NCBI GenBank assembly: GCA_000155715.1
Contig: DS990610.1
Span: 1 to 64,000, forward strand
Direction of reading: 5' to 3'
From: a gamma proteobacterium HTCC5015
GTDB lineage: Bacteria > Pseudomonadota > Gammaproteobacteria > HTCC5015
DNA length: 64,000 nucleotides
Shown here: piece after piece, positions 25,328 to 34,283 of the stretch
How the letters are laid out: every line of letters starts with the position of its first letter
Numbering within the stretch: position 1 is the stretch's first letter
Notes under the pieces: model-generated
Database searches by the model: none
Seen by the model: only the letters and a program-made list of their open reading frames with translations
What the model was told of the DNA's origin: nothing
Position numbers and translations under genes: made by a program

Positions 25328-26128
25328 TTAATCGAGATAGGCCAGCCAATCGCGGCTATCGTCACCAAACACAAAGAACTCAGGATTGAGCAGAGACGAT
25401 TTGCGATTGTATGTCATGCGCTCACCCTCGGAGGTGACAAAAAAGCCCCCCGCCTCTTCGACCACACACTGGCACGCCCCCGTATCCCACTCTGAGGTTT
25501 TGCCCAAGCGCGGATAGAGGTCCGCCTTGCCTTCGGCGACGAGACACGACTTTAATGAGCTGCCCATGTGAACCATCGAATGTTCGCCGAGACGGTTTAA
25601 ATAGCTCAGCAAGCGATCGCTGCGATGACTGCGGCTAGCAGCAATGCGCGCCGCCCCCCCCACCGCCGCGGTGCTGATTGGCGCGCGTCCCGACTGGGTG
25701 ATTTTTTCTGCGCCATTATCCTTAGACGCACTGTAGGTGGCGCCGAGCACCGGCGCGTGGACCACGCCCAAAACGGGTTGGTGGTAGTGAATTAAGGCAA
25801 TGTTTACGCTGAACTCGCCATTGCCTTTAATAAACTCTTTGGTGCCATCGAGTGGATCGACCAGCCAGTACGTTTGCCACTGCTGACGCTGTTCAAAAGC
25901 GGCGGCCTCGCCCTCCTCCGAGAGGATAGGCCACTGGGGTTCAAGCTGACGTAAGCCCTGCTCAATCACATCGTTTGCCGCCCAGTCCGCCTCCGTCACG
26001 GGCGTTTTATCGGCCTTTTGCTCCACCTCATAGTCGCCGTGATAAACATTGAGAATAGCCTGGCCCGCTCGCTCGGCAATCGCCTCGACTTGCTTTTGTA
26101 AAGACGGGAGAGCGTCCCAATCAAACAT
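25328..26128 (-). CDS. cysQ: 3'(2'),5'-bisphosphate nucleotidase CysQ
   Basis: 266 residues of the inositol-monophosphatase fold: VTEADWAANDVI (metal), WPILSEEGE, and WLVDPLDGTKEFIKGNGEFS with the DPLDGT metal motif, plus SEWDTGACQCVVEEAGG. CysQ removes the 3'-phosphate from PAP released in sulfate assimilation, or recycles PAPS. Its first 8 bases overlap nudE, so the two are coupled; the divergent yrfG completes a conserved trio. Confidence 0.94.
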   Translation of the reverse strand: MFDWDALPSLQKQVEAIAERAGQAILNVYHGDYEVEQKADKTPVTEADWAANDVIEQGLRQLEPQWPILSEEGEAAAFEQRQQWQTYWLVDPLDGTKEFIKGNGEFSVNIALIHYHQPVLGVVHAPVLGATYSASKDNGAEKITQSGRAPISTAAVGGAARIAASRSHRSDRLLSYLNRLGEHSMVHMGSSLKSCLVAEGKADLYPRLGKTSEWDTGACQCVVEEAGGFFVTSEGERMTYNRKSSLLNPEFFVFGDDSRDWLAYLD

Positions 26129-26723
26129 CGACGAAGCCCCGCTCGATCAGATCGCGCACATAGTAAAGTGCCGCCAGAGTTCGCCCCTCTGTGCATTCCT
26201 CGCGCGCGGCCAACTCGTGCAAGGCGTCCAATCGCCAGGGAATCACCTCGAGTTCCTCGGGCTCATCCCCCTCTAGACGCTGAGGGTAGAGATCTGTCAC
26301 CAGTACCACATGCGTTTCATGGCCCATAAACGTGGGCGCCAAAGTGAAGCTATTGATTTCTCGGAGCTCGCGACCGCCGACGCCCACCTCTTCCATCAAT
26401 TCGCGGTTAGCTGCCTCCAGCACGGCCTCACCCGCATCGATGCGGCCCTTGGGCAACACCAGTTCATAGCGACCCGTGCCCGCGGCAAACTCCCGAATTA
26501 ACAGCGCGGTGTCGCGATCTTGCAAGGCCACCATCATCACAGCTCCCCGCCCGCGCTGCATGCGCTGATAGTAGCGCTCTACGCCGTTGCTAAAACGCAA
26601 GTGCAGTTGTTCCAGCTTCATAACGCCAGATTTCACCACTTGCTCGGGAGGCAGTGGCGCGACAGAGAGCACTTCAGGGGGGTCTCGCAGAGGGTCGTCT
26701 ATACTTTTAAGAGCATCGTTCAT
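26121..26723 (-). CDS. nudE: ADP compounds hydrolase NudE (Nudix)
   Basis: 200 residues. The Nudix box is at about 111-133 (GRIDAGEAVLEAANRELMEE, then VGVG). The context ELVLPKGRIDAGE and the C-terminal AALYYVRDLIERG fit NudE, which hydrolyses ADP-ribose, Ap3A and NADH. The neighbouring cysQ and divergent yrfG reproduce the usual gammaproteobacterial order, which supports the NudE assignment. Confidence 0.9.
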   Translation of the reverse strand: MNDALKSIDDPLRDPPEVLSVAPLPPEQVVKSGVMKLEQLHLRFSNGVERYYQRMQRGRGAVMMVALQDRDTALLIREFAAGTGRYELVLPKGRIDAGEAVLEAANRELMEEVGVGGRELREINSFTLAPTFMGHETHVVLVTDLYPQRLEGDEPEELEVIPWRLDALHELAAREECTEGRTLAALYYVRDLIERGFVDV

Positions 26724-26833
26724 CGTAGTGAGTATTCACTGTTGCGATTTGGCTGGCAAGATTGTTGCCAACAGTGGTTCATGTAACAGTACACTATCTT
26801 TATCAGCGAATCACCGCGACCTGAGGAGATCGA

Positions 26834-27502
26834 ATGCCGCAACAAAGCACGATTGATTGGAACTCCATCGACACCGTTCTACTCGACATGGACGGCACAC
26901 TGCTCGATCTCAATTTTGACAACTACTTTTGGATGACCCACTTACCCAAACGCTACTGCGATATTCACGGCGGCGACCGCGATCAGGTGCGCATGCAGTT
27001 GTATGAAAAGATCATGTCCGAAAAGGGCAATCAGCGTTGGTACGACCTGACTTACTGGAGCAACCACTTAGAGGTCGACATCAACGCGCTTAAGTGTGAA
27101 ATACAACACCTCATACAGCCACTGCCTTACACGCAAAAATTTATTCAATTTGCTCAAGAGGCGGGCAAAAAACTCTATATCGTCACCAACGCCCACATTG
27201 ATGGCGTCGAAATTAAAATGGGACAGGTCGACTTAGCGCGCCACTTTGAGCGCATCGTAGTGGCCTTCGAATACGACGAACCCAAAGAGTCCGACGCCTT
27301 TTGGCCTCTGCTCCAGCAGGATTTGGGCTACGACCCCCGTCGCACTTTATTCGCCGACGACAACACTGCCGTGTTGGCCGCCGCCGAGCGCGCGGGCATT
27401 GCCGAAGTCATCGGCATGCGCTGCCCCGATAGCAAAGGCACACGCAACGAGCTCACGGGCCACAAAGCCGTCGACAACCTCGGCTTTTTAGTGCCCCAAT
27501 AA
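26834..27502 (+). CDS. yrfG: GMP/IMP 5'-nucleotidase YrfG (HAD family)
   Basis: 222 residues. HAD motif I LLDMDGTLLDLNFDNYFW near residue 16, motif II LYIVTNAHIDG, motif III/IV EPKESDAFWPLL and TLFADDNTAVLAAAERAG. The NFDNYFW extension is characteristic of YrfG. Dephosphorylates purine monophosphates. GGAG-type ribosome site upstream. The last 15 bases overlap the convergent ubiC gene. Confidence 0.92.
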   Translation: MPQQSTIDWNSIDTVLLDMDGTLLDLNFDNYFWMTHLPKRYCDIHGGDRDQVRMQLYEKIMSEKGNQRWYDLTYWSNHLEVDINALKCEIQHLIQPLPYTQKFIQFAQEAGKKLYIVTNAHIDGVEIKMGQVDLARHFERIVVAFEYDEPKESDAFWPLLQQDLGYDPRRTLFADDNTAVLAAAERAGIAEVIGMRCPDSKGTRNELTGHKAVDNLGFLVPQ

Positions 27503-27985
27503 CTCGCCCAACAGGCCGGGCAAGAAGTACTCGCTCACCAGCAGCGGCTGCCCGCCCACGCGGTAGCCATTGCAGCGCCCCCAGTAGGGCAAGGCTTGCG
27601 AGGGCGGCAACACCTTCATGGATTCGCGCACCAGCGTCGGGTCGGCAAACAGCACACTGCCCAGAGAGCGATTGCCCAAGTGCACTAAAGCCCGCCGCCC
27701 CTGCAACACCGGTAAAGGCAATAAGCTATTGGCGTATACGCAGGCCACGCCCTTGCAACGCAATTCGACTTCGCGCTGCAAAACCGCCAGCCCCGGGCGC
27801 AAGCCCAAAACCCTGGCCTCTTGACCGCTTAAGCCGCGCCACTGTTCCCGCAAGGGCACCACCTCAAAACGCCCCTGACTCATGGCGACCAAACGCTGAG
27901 TCAAAGACCCCGACTCCGACAGCCACGAGCGCAGCTCGCGCGGTGCGCGATTGAGAAATAGGGGGTGAAAAACAGGTGGATTCAT
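27488..27985 (-). CDS. ubiC: Chorismate lyase UbiC
   Basis: 165 residues from the ATG at 27985 (an ATG at 28012 would add 9). Family features: SWLSESGSLTQRLVAMSQG near the N-terminus, LREQWRGLSGQEARVLGL, a REVELRCKG strand and SEYFLPGLLG at the end with the conserved Glu. It forms 4-hydroxybenzoate and pyruvate from chorismate, the first step of ubiquinone synthesis. The usual downstream ubiA is absent; the gene instead overlaps the 3' end of yrfG tail-to-tail. Confidence 0.85.
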   Translation of the reverse strand: MNPPVFHPLFLNRAPRELRSWLSESGSLTQRLVAMSQGRFEVVPLREQWRGLSGQEARVLGLRPGLAVLQREVELRCKGVACVYANSLLPLPVLQGRRALVHLGNRSLGSVLFADPTLVRESMKVLPPSQALPYWGRCNGYRVGGQPLLVSEYFLPGLLGELLGH

Positions 27986-28108
27986 CGGCTCAGCTCTCTC
28001 CTCGAGGCGCATTCTAGCACTGAGTTTGGGCTTAAATGAAAAGCGGGTTAGGTATCACCCAAAGAGGTGCAATAGGCGATCGCGATGCTTTCTCTCTCAA
28101 CGGTTCCG

Positions 28109-30244
28109 CTAGACGCTGGAGAATTTTTCAGCACCCGACAACCAACGCTTGACCAGTGGCTGAATATTGGGATGGCGCTGTTCAATCCAGTCGCCCGCCA
28201 GCTGGTGAATGGCATCCACCAAGTGCTCGTCCCGCGTTAGATCCGCCACGCGAAAGCTCATATCACCCGTCTGCCTCGTGCCGAGCACCTCGCCCGGGCC
28301 GCGCATGTCTAAGTCCTCGCGGGCGATCTCAAAGCCGTCGTTGCTTCGGCGCATGGTGTCGAGCCGACGCCGCGCCTTTTCACCCAGCGGGTTTTTATAC
28401 AGCAACACGCAGGAGCTCTCGACGGCACCGCGACCCACGCGACCGCGCAGTTGGTGCAGCTGACTCAGCCCCAAACGCTCGGCGTTTTCGATCACCATCA
28501 GCGAGGCGTTTGGCACATCGACCCCCACTTCTATCACGGTGGTGGCAACGAGTAAGTCGATATCCCCCGCTTTAAACTGAGCCATCGTGCGCTCTTTATC
28601 CGCGGGTTTCATGCGCCCGTGAACCAAGCCGATACGCACAGCGGGCATGGCCTCGGCCAAACTCGATGCCGTATCCTCGGCGGCTTGGCACTGCACCATC
28701 TCCGATTCTTCGATCAGCGTGCACACCCAATACACTTGCCGACCCTGTTCACAGGCGCTGCGAATACGCTCGATCACATCGGCGCGGCGAGATTCCGCCA
28801 GAGCCACGGTTTTGATGGGTGTGCGCCCCGGCGGCAACTCGTCAATCACAGAGTAATCGAGGTCGGCATAGGCCGTCATCGCCAGAGTGCGCGGAATCGG
28901 CGTCGCCGTCATAATCACTTGGTGAGGACTGATGCCGCTATTTTGCCCCTTTTCTCGCAGGGCCAAACGCTGGTGCACACCAAAGCGGTGTTGCTCATCT
29001 ACCACCAGCAGAGCCAGTCGTTGGAATATCACTTCCTCTTGAAACAGCGCGTGGGTGCCGACCACCAAGGCCACATCGCCACTCGCCAACTCCGCTAGAG
29101 TTTGGCGTCGTTTAGCGCCTTTGACGCGACTCGAAAGCCAACCGACGCGAATGCCCAGCGGTTCAAACCAGGCGCTAAGCGTCTGCCAGTGCTGCTCGGC
29201 CAACAGCTCTGTCGGCGCCATCATGGCCGCTTGCTGGCCGCACTCCACCGCCGCCAGCAAGGCGAGGGCAGCCACCACGGTTTTGCCCGATCCGACATCG
29301 CCTTGCACAAGGCGCAAGCTCGGCCAATCGCGAGCGATGTCTGTATCGATCTCTTTCACGACGCGCTGCTGCGCCTGAGTCAATTGAAAGGGCAAAGCCT
29401 GCATAAACTGTCGGCGCAAGGTATTTTGCGATGGCGCCCCCGTCTCGGTATTGGTTCCAATGGGAACCGCCGTTTCACTTTGCACGCGCTGGCGCAACAG
29501 CAACATCGACAACTGGTGTGCCAATAGTTCTTCAAAAGCCAAGCGCTGTTGCGCGGGGTTGCCCCCTTGCGCCAGCGCCGCCAGAGAGACCGTCGGCGGC
29601 GGCCGATGTAACAGGTGCAGGGCCTCACCTAATGTCGGCACATTGAGCAGTGAGGGCGGCAGACAATCGGCTGGAATCAAATCGGGCAAAAGTCCCGTAT
29701 CAACGTGCTCCAGAGCCTGATCTGTCAACTTGCGCAACACCGATTGACTCACGCCATCGGTGGCGGGGTAAATCGGCGTTAACGCGGTTTCCATCGGCGT
29801 CGCTGCCTGCTCACCGTAACGATACTCGGGGTGTACCATCTCAAAACGACCTAGGGCCGTTTCTCTGGCCTCGCCAAAGCAGCGAATGCGCGTGCCGCGC
29901 TCCAGTGCATTTTTTTGCGCTTGGGAAAAATAAAAAAACCGCAGTACCAGTGATCCCGTGCCATCGGACAGCTGCACCAGCATTTGTCGGCGGCGGCGAA
30001 TCACGATCTCCGCGTGCTCCACCTCTCCCTCGACCACCACTTCGGCACCGTGTTGTAAGGCGCAGATTGGCGTCACACGCGTGCGGTCTTGATAGCGCAA
30101 CGGCAGGTGAAACAGCACATCCTGTACCGTGTGAATGGGCAAGCGCGCCAGCTTTTCCGCCAGCGCGGGACCGACGCCTTTGAACTGTGTCACCGATGCC
30201 GTCAGTGACAAGTTACCAGAGGCCTTTTGCTTTGATGATGCCAT
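28109..30244 (-). CDS. recG: ATP-dependent DNA helicase RecG
   Basis: 711 residues, full length. N-terminal wedge/OB domain (about 1-240, with VTQFKGVGPALAEKLARL near the start), then superfamily 2 helicase motifs: Walker A LVQGDVGSGKTVVAALALL near 315, DEAH-type VVDEQHRFGVHQR near 415, TATPIPRTLAMT, and the C-terminal QLRGRVGRG. Remodels stalled replication forks and Holliday junctions. Followed by ubiC and preceded by ridA with 32 bases between. Confidence 0.97.
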   Translation of the reverse strand: MASSKQKASGNLSLTASVTQFKGVGPALAEKLARLPIHTVQDVLFHLPLRYQDRTRVTPICALQHGAEVVVEGEVEHAEIVIRRRRQMLVQLSDGTGSLVLRFFYFSQAQKNALERGTRIRCFGEARETALGRFEMVHPEYRYGEQAATPMETALTPIYPATDGVSQSVLRKLTDQALEHVDTGLLPDLIPADCLPPSLLNVPTLGEALHLLHRPPPTVSLAALAQGGNPAQQRLAFEELLAHQLSMLLLRQRVQSETAVPIGTNTETGAPSQNTLRRQFMQALPFQLTQAQQRVVKEIDTDIARDWPSLRLVQGDVGSGKTVVAALALLAAVECGQQAAMMAPTELLAEQHWQTLSAWFEPLGIRVGWLSSRVKGAKRRQTLAELASGDVALVVGTHALFQEEVIFQRLALLVVDEQHRFGVHQRLALREKGQNSGISPHQVIMTATPIPRTLAMTAYADLDYSVIDELPPGRTPIKTVALAESRRADVIERIRSACEQGRQVYWVCTLIEESEMVQCQAAEDTASSLAEAMPAVRIGLVHGRMKPADKERTMAQFKAGDIDLLVATTVIEVGVDVPNASLMVIENAERLGLSQLHQLRGRVGRGAVESSCVLLYKNPLGEKARRRLDTMRRSNDGFEIAREDLDMRGPGEVLGTRQTGDMSFRVADLTRDEHLVDAIHQLAGDWIEQRHPNIQPLVKRWLSGAEKFSSV

Positions 30245-30276
30245 GAAAACCCCGACCTCCCTGTCGGCTCAGCGGC

Positions 30277-30663
30277 TTACTCGTTCAACTCCAGTACCGC
30301 ATCCATCTCGACTTGCGCACCCTTGGGTAGCTCCGCCACACCAATCGCTGCCCGCGCGGGGTAGGGCTCGCTGAACACCTGCGCCATGATCTCGTTGACC
30401 GTGGCGAAATGACTCAAATCGGTTAAGAAAATATTGAGTTTTACCACATCGGCCAAAGAGCCACCCGCCGCCTCGGCAACCGCCGTGAGATTGTGAAATA
30501 CGCGCTGAATTTGGTCGCGGATATCGCCGTCGATGAGTTCCATGGTCTCTGGCACTAGGGGAATCTGACCCGATAGATACACTGTCGTGCCCACTTTGAC
30601 CGCTTGTGAATACGTCCCGATCGCCGCTGGGGCCTTGTCTGTCGCGATAATTTGCTTGCTCAT
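30277..30663 (-). CDS. ridA: RidA-family enamine/imine deaminase
   Basis: 128 residues, the standard length. Motifs: [20 protein letters not shown] near 16, [18 protein letters not shown], and [19 protein letters not shown] with the conserved Arg just before it. RidA hydrolyses reactive 2-aminoacrylate-type enamines from PLP enzymes. The ATG at 30663 has an AGGAG ribosome site; the frame extends upstream into the repeat region but without homology. The common neighbour spoT is not present here. Confidence 0.94.
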   Translation of the reverse strand: MSKQIIATDKAPAAIGTYSQAVKVGTTVYLSGQIPLVPETMELIDGDIRDQIQRVFHNLTAVAEAAGGSLADVVKLNIFLTDLSHFATVNEIMAQVFSEPYPARAAIGVAELPKGAQVEMDAVLELNE

Positions 30664-30760
30664 AGTGACTCCTCGTTTTGCAGGCAATGCTACCACGGCC
30701 TGAGAGAGCTTGGGGCAGTAGCTTGCCCCATCGGGGACATGATCGGCATCAAATAACACC

Positions 30761-30800
30761 GGCGAAGTCGGACAACATTCGCTTGCAGGGCAGTGTTGTA
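30761..30800. repeat. REP-like palindromic repeat, family A, copy 1
   Basis: GGCGAAGTCGGACAACATTC and the following GCTTGCAGGGCAG match the copies at 31281 and (inverted) 36578. The family consensus reads roughly GTAGGAGNCTGCC..GCAGGCGAATG.TGTCCG.CTTCGCCG. It lies in the 708-bp gene-free stretch between ridA and hslU, which is made almost entirely of repeats. Confidence 0.6.
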
Positions 30801-30885
30801 GGAAGCCTCCACTCAAGGTGGCATAGAGGCCACTCACCTACACCCCTGTCGGCGAATCAAATTTGGAATGACGGCCTTTGAACCC

Positions 30886-31020
30886 CTATATGCCACGCCG
30901 AGAAGCGCAGGCTAAAACGGATGAAGCCGAGGACGAACTCTCTAAGAAAGGAGCGAAGAATGAGCGAGTTCCGCAGGCGCCGTTTTGGCCGAGCATCACA
31001 GGGAACCCGAAGGGTGTGGC
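30886..31020 (-). repeat. Dispersed ~130-bp repeat, copy 1
   Basis: Read on the minus strand it starts GCCACACCCTTCGGGTTCCC and ends in CTTCTCGGCGTGGCATATAG. It aligns along its length with 36662-36784 on the plus strand at roughly 85% identity by eye, with one indel of about 10 bases. Both copies contain stretches that can be read as Arg/Ser-rich open frames; these are repeat artefacts rather than genes. Confidence 0.75.
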
Positions 31021-31150
31021 CGTTGGGAGCGGTGACCACCAAGGATGGTGGAAATGCAGGCTGTGCTTTGGTGACTTTCACGCTGAAAAGCCACTGCCCC
31101 GTCGGCGGCCGTCCCGACATTCAAAACACTCCGACGAAGCCGCAGATCGG

Positions 31151-31224
31151 GCCGTGGGCGACCCTCCCACACGCTCAGCTATCGTGCCGTGCGAAAAATC
31201 ATTGTGGGAGGACGCCTTTATGCC
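31151..31224. repeat. REP-like repeat pair, family B
   Basis: GCCGTGGGCGACCCTCCCAC (31151-31170) and, inverted, TGTGGGAGGACGCC (31203-31216) share the GTGGGAGG.CGCC core. They look like two REP-type units in opposite orientation, as in BIMEs. No gene is seen here. Confidence 0.45.
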
Positions 31225-31280
31225 CTTGGGTGCTCGGAACGACGGATGCGCCGCTGAGGGTCGTTGCCAACAGCAGCCAC

Positions 31281-31325
31281 CTCGGCGAAGTCGGACACCC
31301 ATCGCCTGCAGGGCAGGCTCCTACC
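31281..31325. repeat. REP-like palindromic repeat, family A, copy 2
   Basis: Contains GGCGAAGTCGGACACCCATC, GCCTGCAGGGCAGGC and CTCCTACC. GCCTGCAGGGCAGGC can form a short hairpin. Best-preserved copy of family A; ends 47 bases before the hslU stop. Confidence 0.65.
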
Positions 31326-31371
31326 GCGCGCACAGACAATGTCGCCCTGAAGATCGGTACTCGCACCCTTG

Positions 31372-32733
31372 TTAAAGGATATAGCGAGAGAGATCTTCGT
31401 CTTCGACCAAGGCACCGATGTGGCTATCCACATAGGCGGCATCGACACTGAGCGTTTTGTCCGAGCTGTCGGAGGCCTCGTAGGAAACCTCTTCGAGCAG
31501 GCGCTCCATCACTGTATGCAATCGACGGGCGCCGATGTTCTCGGTGCGCTCGTTGACTTGCCACGCCACCTCGGCAATGCGGTCTATACCCTCTTCGGTA
31601 AACTCAAGGGTCAGCCCCTCCGTACCGATCAAAGCCATGTACTGCTTGGTTAAGGAGTGATCGGGTTCTTTGAGGATACGTTGGAAATCATCGGCAGTGA
31701 GCTTTTCCATTTCCACGCGAATCGGCAGGCGCCCCTGTAACTCGGGGATGAGATCAGACGGCTTCGACAAATGAAAAGCACCTGAGCCTATGAACAGAAT
31801 GTGATCTGTTTTGATCATGCCGTACTTGGTATTCACCGTACTGCCTTCGATAAGCGGCAACAGATCGCGCTGCACGCCCTCGCGAGACACATCGCCGCCA
31901 CTGCGATCCGAGCGCTGGCAAATTTTGTCGATTTCGTCGATGAAAACAATGCCGTTTTGCTCAGCCTGCTCAATGGCGCGCACTTTGAGGTCGTCCTCGT
32001 TAATCATCTTGCCCGCCTCTTCATCGGTTAAGACTTTGAGTGCGTCTTCAATGCGCATCTTGCGCTTTTTACTCTGCTTAGAAGAGAATTTGCTGAACAT
32101 ATCCTCGAGCTGACTCGACATCTCTTCCATGCCCGGAGGAGTCATGATTTGCATACCCCCCGATTGCGCCGCCACTTCTACTTCGATCTCCTTATCGTTT
32201 AAATCGCCTTCGCGGAGTTTCTTGCGAAATTTTTGCCGCGTCTCGTTATCCTGTGCTGGCTCTGATGGAGACTCTTCGCCACTTAAATCAAAACCAAACC
32301 CATTGCTGGTGCTGCGCGCGGGAGGCAACAAGATATCCAGCACGCGATCCTCGGCGGCGTCTTGCGCGCGCGGCCAGACCTTTTCCTTTTCCAGCTCGCG
32401 GACCTGCTTCACCGCGATGTCGGCGAGATCTTTAATAATCGAATCGACCTCTCGGCCCACATAGCCCACCTCGGTAAACTTAGTGGCCTCGACTTTCATA
32501 AAGGGCGCATTGGCCAGTTTGGCCAGTCGGCGAGCAATTTCCGTTTTACCGACACCCGTGGGCCCGATCATCAAAATATTTTTGGGCGTGATTTCGTGAC
32601 GCGTAGCCTCGGGCAGTTGCATGCGTCGCCAGCGATTTCTCAGCGCAATCGAGACGGCGCGCTTGGCGGCGTGTTGTCCAATAATGTGCTTGTCCAGCTC
32701 TTGGACAATTTCGCGGGGAGTCATTTCCGACAT
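31372..32733 (-). CDS. hslU: ATP-dependent protease ATPase subunit HslU (ClpY)
   Basis: 453 residues. AAA+ Walker [21 protein letters not shown] near residue 55, the pore loop ([15 protein letters not shown]), an intermediate domain (about 110-240), Walker [13 protein letters not shown] near 260, and a C-terminus ending DLSRYIL, the tail that docks into HslV. Unfolds substrates for the HslV peptidase. Only 2 bases separate it from hslV. Confidence 0.97.
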   Translation of the reverse strand: MSEMTPREIVQELDKHIIGQHAAKRAVSIALRNRWRRMQLPEATRHEITPKNILMIGPTGVGKTEIARRLAKLANAPFMKVEATKFTEVGYVGREVDSIIKDLADIAVKQVRELEKEKVWPRAQDAAEDRVLDILLPPARSTSNGFGFDLSGEESPSEPAQDNETRQKFRKKLREGDLNDKEIEVEVAAQSGGMQIMTPPGMEEMSSQLEDMFSKFSSKQSKKRKMRIEDALKVLTDEEAGKMINEDDLKVRAIEQAEQNGIVFIDEIDKICQRSDRSGGDVSREGVQRDLLPLIEGSTVNTKYGMIKTDHILFIGSGAFHLSKPSDLIPELQGRLPIRVEMEKLTADDFQRILKEPDHSLTKQYMALIGTEGLTLEFTEEGIDRIAEVAWQVNERTENIGARRLHTVMERLLEEVSYEASDSSDKTLSVDAAYVDSHIGALVEDEDLSRYIL

Positions 32734-32735
32734 AG

Positions 32736-33269
32736 TTACAGCTCTTCGATGGTCAGGTTGTGATTGGTAAACACGCAGATATCGCCGGCGATATGCAAGC
32801 TGCGCTCGACGACTTCTCGTGCGCCCAACTCGGTGTTTTCATAGAGGGCTTTAGCGGCGCTTTGGGCAAATTGACCGCCCGAGCCAATAGCGATAAAAGA
32901 ATCCTCTGGCTCAATCACATCGCCATTGCCCGAGATCACCAGCAGCCCCTCTTGGCTGCCGACGATCAACAGGGCCTCTAGATTTCTCAGCACTTTGTCC
33001 GTGCGCCAATCTTTGGCCAACTCCACCGCAGCGCGGGTCAAATTGCCGTTGTGTTGTTCGAGCTTGCCTTCAAATTTTTCAAAGAGCGTAAAAGCATCTG
33101 CGGTGGCGCCCGCAAACCCCGCCAGCACTCTGCCGCCGTAAAGGCGCCGCACCTTGCGGGCATTGCCCTTCATAACTGTATTGCCCATGCTGACTTGGCC
33201 GTCGCCGCCAATGACGACATCGTCACCGCGCTGAACGCCCAATATGGTTGTGCCGTGAAGTGATTCCAC
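32736..33269 (-). CDS. hslV: ATP-dependent protease peptidase subunit HslV (ClpQ)
   Basis: 177 residues. The catalytic N-terminal Thr is in [11 protein letters not shown] (Thr7 or Thr8), exposed after processing; then [20 protein letters not shown] and [16 protein letters not shown] are strictly family-like. Start is a GTG at 33269 with an AGGAG ribosome site, and a heat-shock-type promoter lies about 30 bases upstream. Pairs with HslU as a two-component protease. Confidence 0.96.
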   Translation of the reverse strand: MESLHGTTILGVQRGDDVVIGGDGQVSMGNTVMKGNARKVRRLYGGRVLAGFAGATADAFTLFEKFEGKLEQHNGNLTRAAVELAKDWRTDKVLRNLEALLIVGSQEGLLVISGNGDVIEPEDSFIAIGSGGQFAQSAAKALYENTELGAREVVERSLHIAGDICVFTNHNLTIEEL

Positions 33270-33300
33270 AATAAAACTCCTGAATCTCGCTTTCCCCCTT

Positions 33301-33327
33301 CATAGGGGCTTAGACCCACATTGCAAG
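33301..33327 (-). promoter_or_regulatory. Sigma-32-like heat-shock promoter of hslVU
   Basis: On the minus strand CTTGCAA (-35) is followed after 12 bases by CCCCTATG (-10), close to the RpoH consensus CTTGAAA-N11-16-CCCCATNT. It ends 31 bases upstream of the hslV GTG. The hslVU operon is a classic RpoH target. Confidence 0.55.
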
Positions 33328-33442
33328 GGTTCAAAGCGAACTTTGTCGAAGCTTGCCCCGAGCGCCCATATCGATCGCTGGTGCGTAGAAGTGCGCCCGA
33401 GTTAAAGGTTCCATAGGCAAATTAAGCAGATCAATCTGAACA

Positions 33443-34192
33443 TTAAGAGCCGCGATGAGGCGCAGGCGTGCGAGCCAGCACAGCGAGACGGACAGAGGCG
33501 GCGCCGGCCTTGAGCAACGCGTCGCTCAAGGCCTCCAAGGTTGCGCCAGAGGTCATCACGTCGTCGACTAGGACGAGGTGCTTATCGCGCACATCCTCAA
33601 CCACCGAAAAGGCTCGACGCACAACGCGACGCCGCTCTTTGCGACTCAAGCCGTAGGCCAAGTGACGCGTGTGTCGCTGGCGCTCAACCGCCGTCATCAC
33701 ACAACGCGCACCCAAGCCTTCGGCAAAGGCCATCGCCAGCGGCTCGCTCTGATTAAAGCCCCGCCTCGCGCGGCGCAGTGGGTGCAGCGCCACGGGTAAC
33801 ACCATATCGACATCCGCCCACGACTGCCGATAGCGCCGCCCCAACTCGCCCATCACCTGTAATAAACCGCGCTCATAGCGCAGCTCGCCTCGGAATTTAT
33901 AGCGTTGGATCAACGCCTTAGAGAGCCCTTCGTAACACCAAACTGCTGCTGCGGCCCGCCACTTAGGAGGGCGAGCGATACATTGACCACACAGCTGGCC
34001 GTTTGACATCGGTACACCACAGCGCGGGCAGCTCATCTCCAGAGCAGGCAGTAAATCGGCGCAGTCGTCGCACAAAAGGGCCGCTTCAGAACTCGGCGCC
34101 AAACGACATTGGCACTCAAAGCAGCGGTCGGGAAAAAGGGCGTTCACCACACCCGATAGCGTGGATTCCAGCAATGGACGGACTTGGATCAT
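33443..34192 (-). CDS. comF: ComF-family phosphoribosyltransferase-like protein
   Basis: 249 residues. An N-terminal zinc-ribbon-like region with Cys pairs (CFECQC, CDDC, CPRCG, CGQC) precedes a PRTase core with the PRPP loop LVLVDDVMTSGATLEALSDA near 212. RAFN-type QSEPLAMAFAEG is also present. Homologues are needed for uptake of transforming DNA in competent bacteria. The ATG at 34192 has AAGGAAGG upstream and is preferred over ATGs at 34210 and beyond. Divergent from bioB, as in Pseudomonas. Confidence 0.88.
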   Translation of the reverse strand: MIQVRPLLESTLSGVVNALFPDRCFECQCRLAPSSEAALLCDDCADLLPALEMSCPRCGVPMSNGQLCGQCIARPPKWRAAAAVWCYEGLSKALIQRYKFRGELRYERGLLQVMGELGRRYRQSWADVDMVLPVALHPLRRARRGFNQSEPLAMAFAEGLGARCVMTAVERQRHTRHLAYGLSRKERRRVVRRAFSVVEDVRDKHLVLVDDVMTSGATLEALSDALLKAGAASVRLAVLARTPAPHRGS

Positions 34193-34215
34193 GTCAACCT
34201 TCCTTGGCATATCAG

Positions 34216-34243
34216 TTGACAGCCTCGCGGCCTCACCTATGAT
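34216..34243 (+). promoter_or_regulatory. Sigma-70 promoter of bioB
   Basis: TTGACA (34216-34221), 16-bp spacer, TATGAT (34238-34243): a near-consensus promoter 40 bases upstream of the bioB start. It also sits just upstream of the divergent comF start. No clear BirA operator was recognised. Confidence 0.65.
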
Positions 34244-34283
34244 GCCCTGAGATCTGTCACGCAATAGCCAAGAGATTAGCACA

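Noticed and set aside
30664..30837. N-terminal extension of ridA
   Set aside because: RidA proteins are about 128 residues and the extension is repeat-derived.
30857..31451. Several Arg/Ser-rich open frames in the ridA-hslU gap
   Set aside because: They fall entirely on dispersed repeats and part of the hslU 3' end, with no start signals or protein-like pattern.
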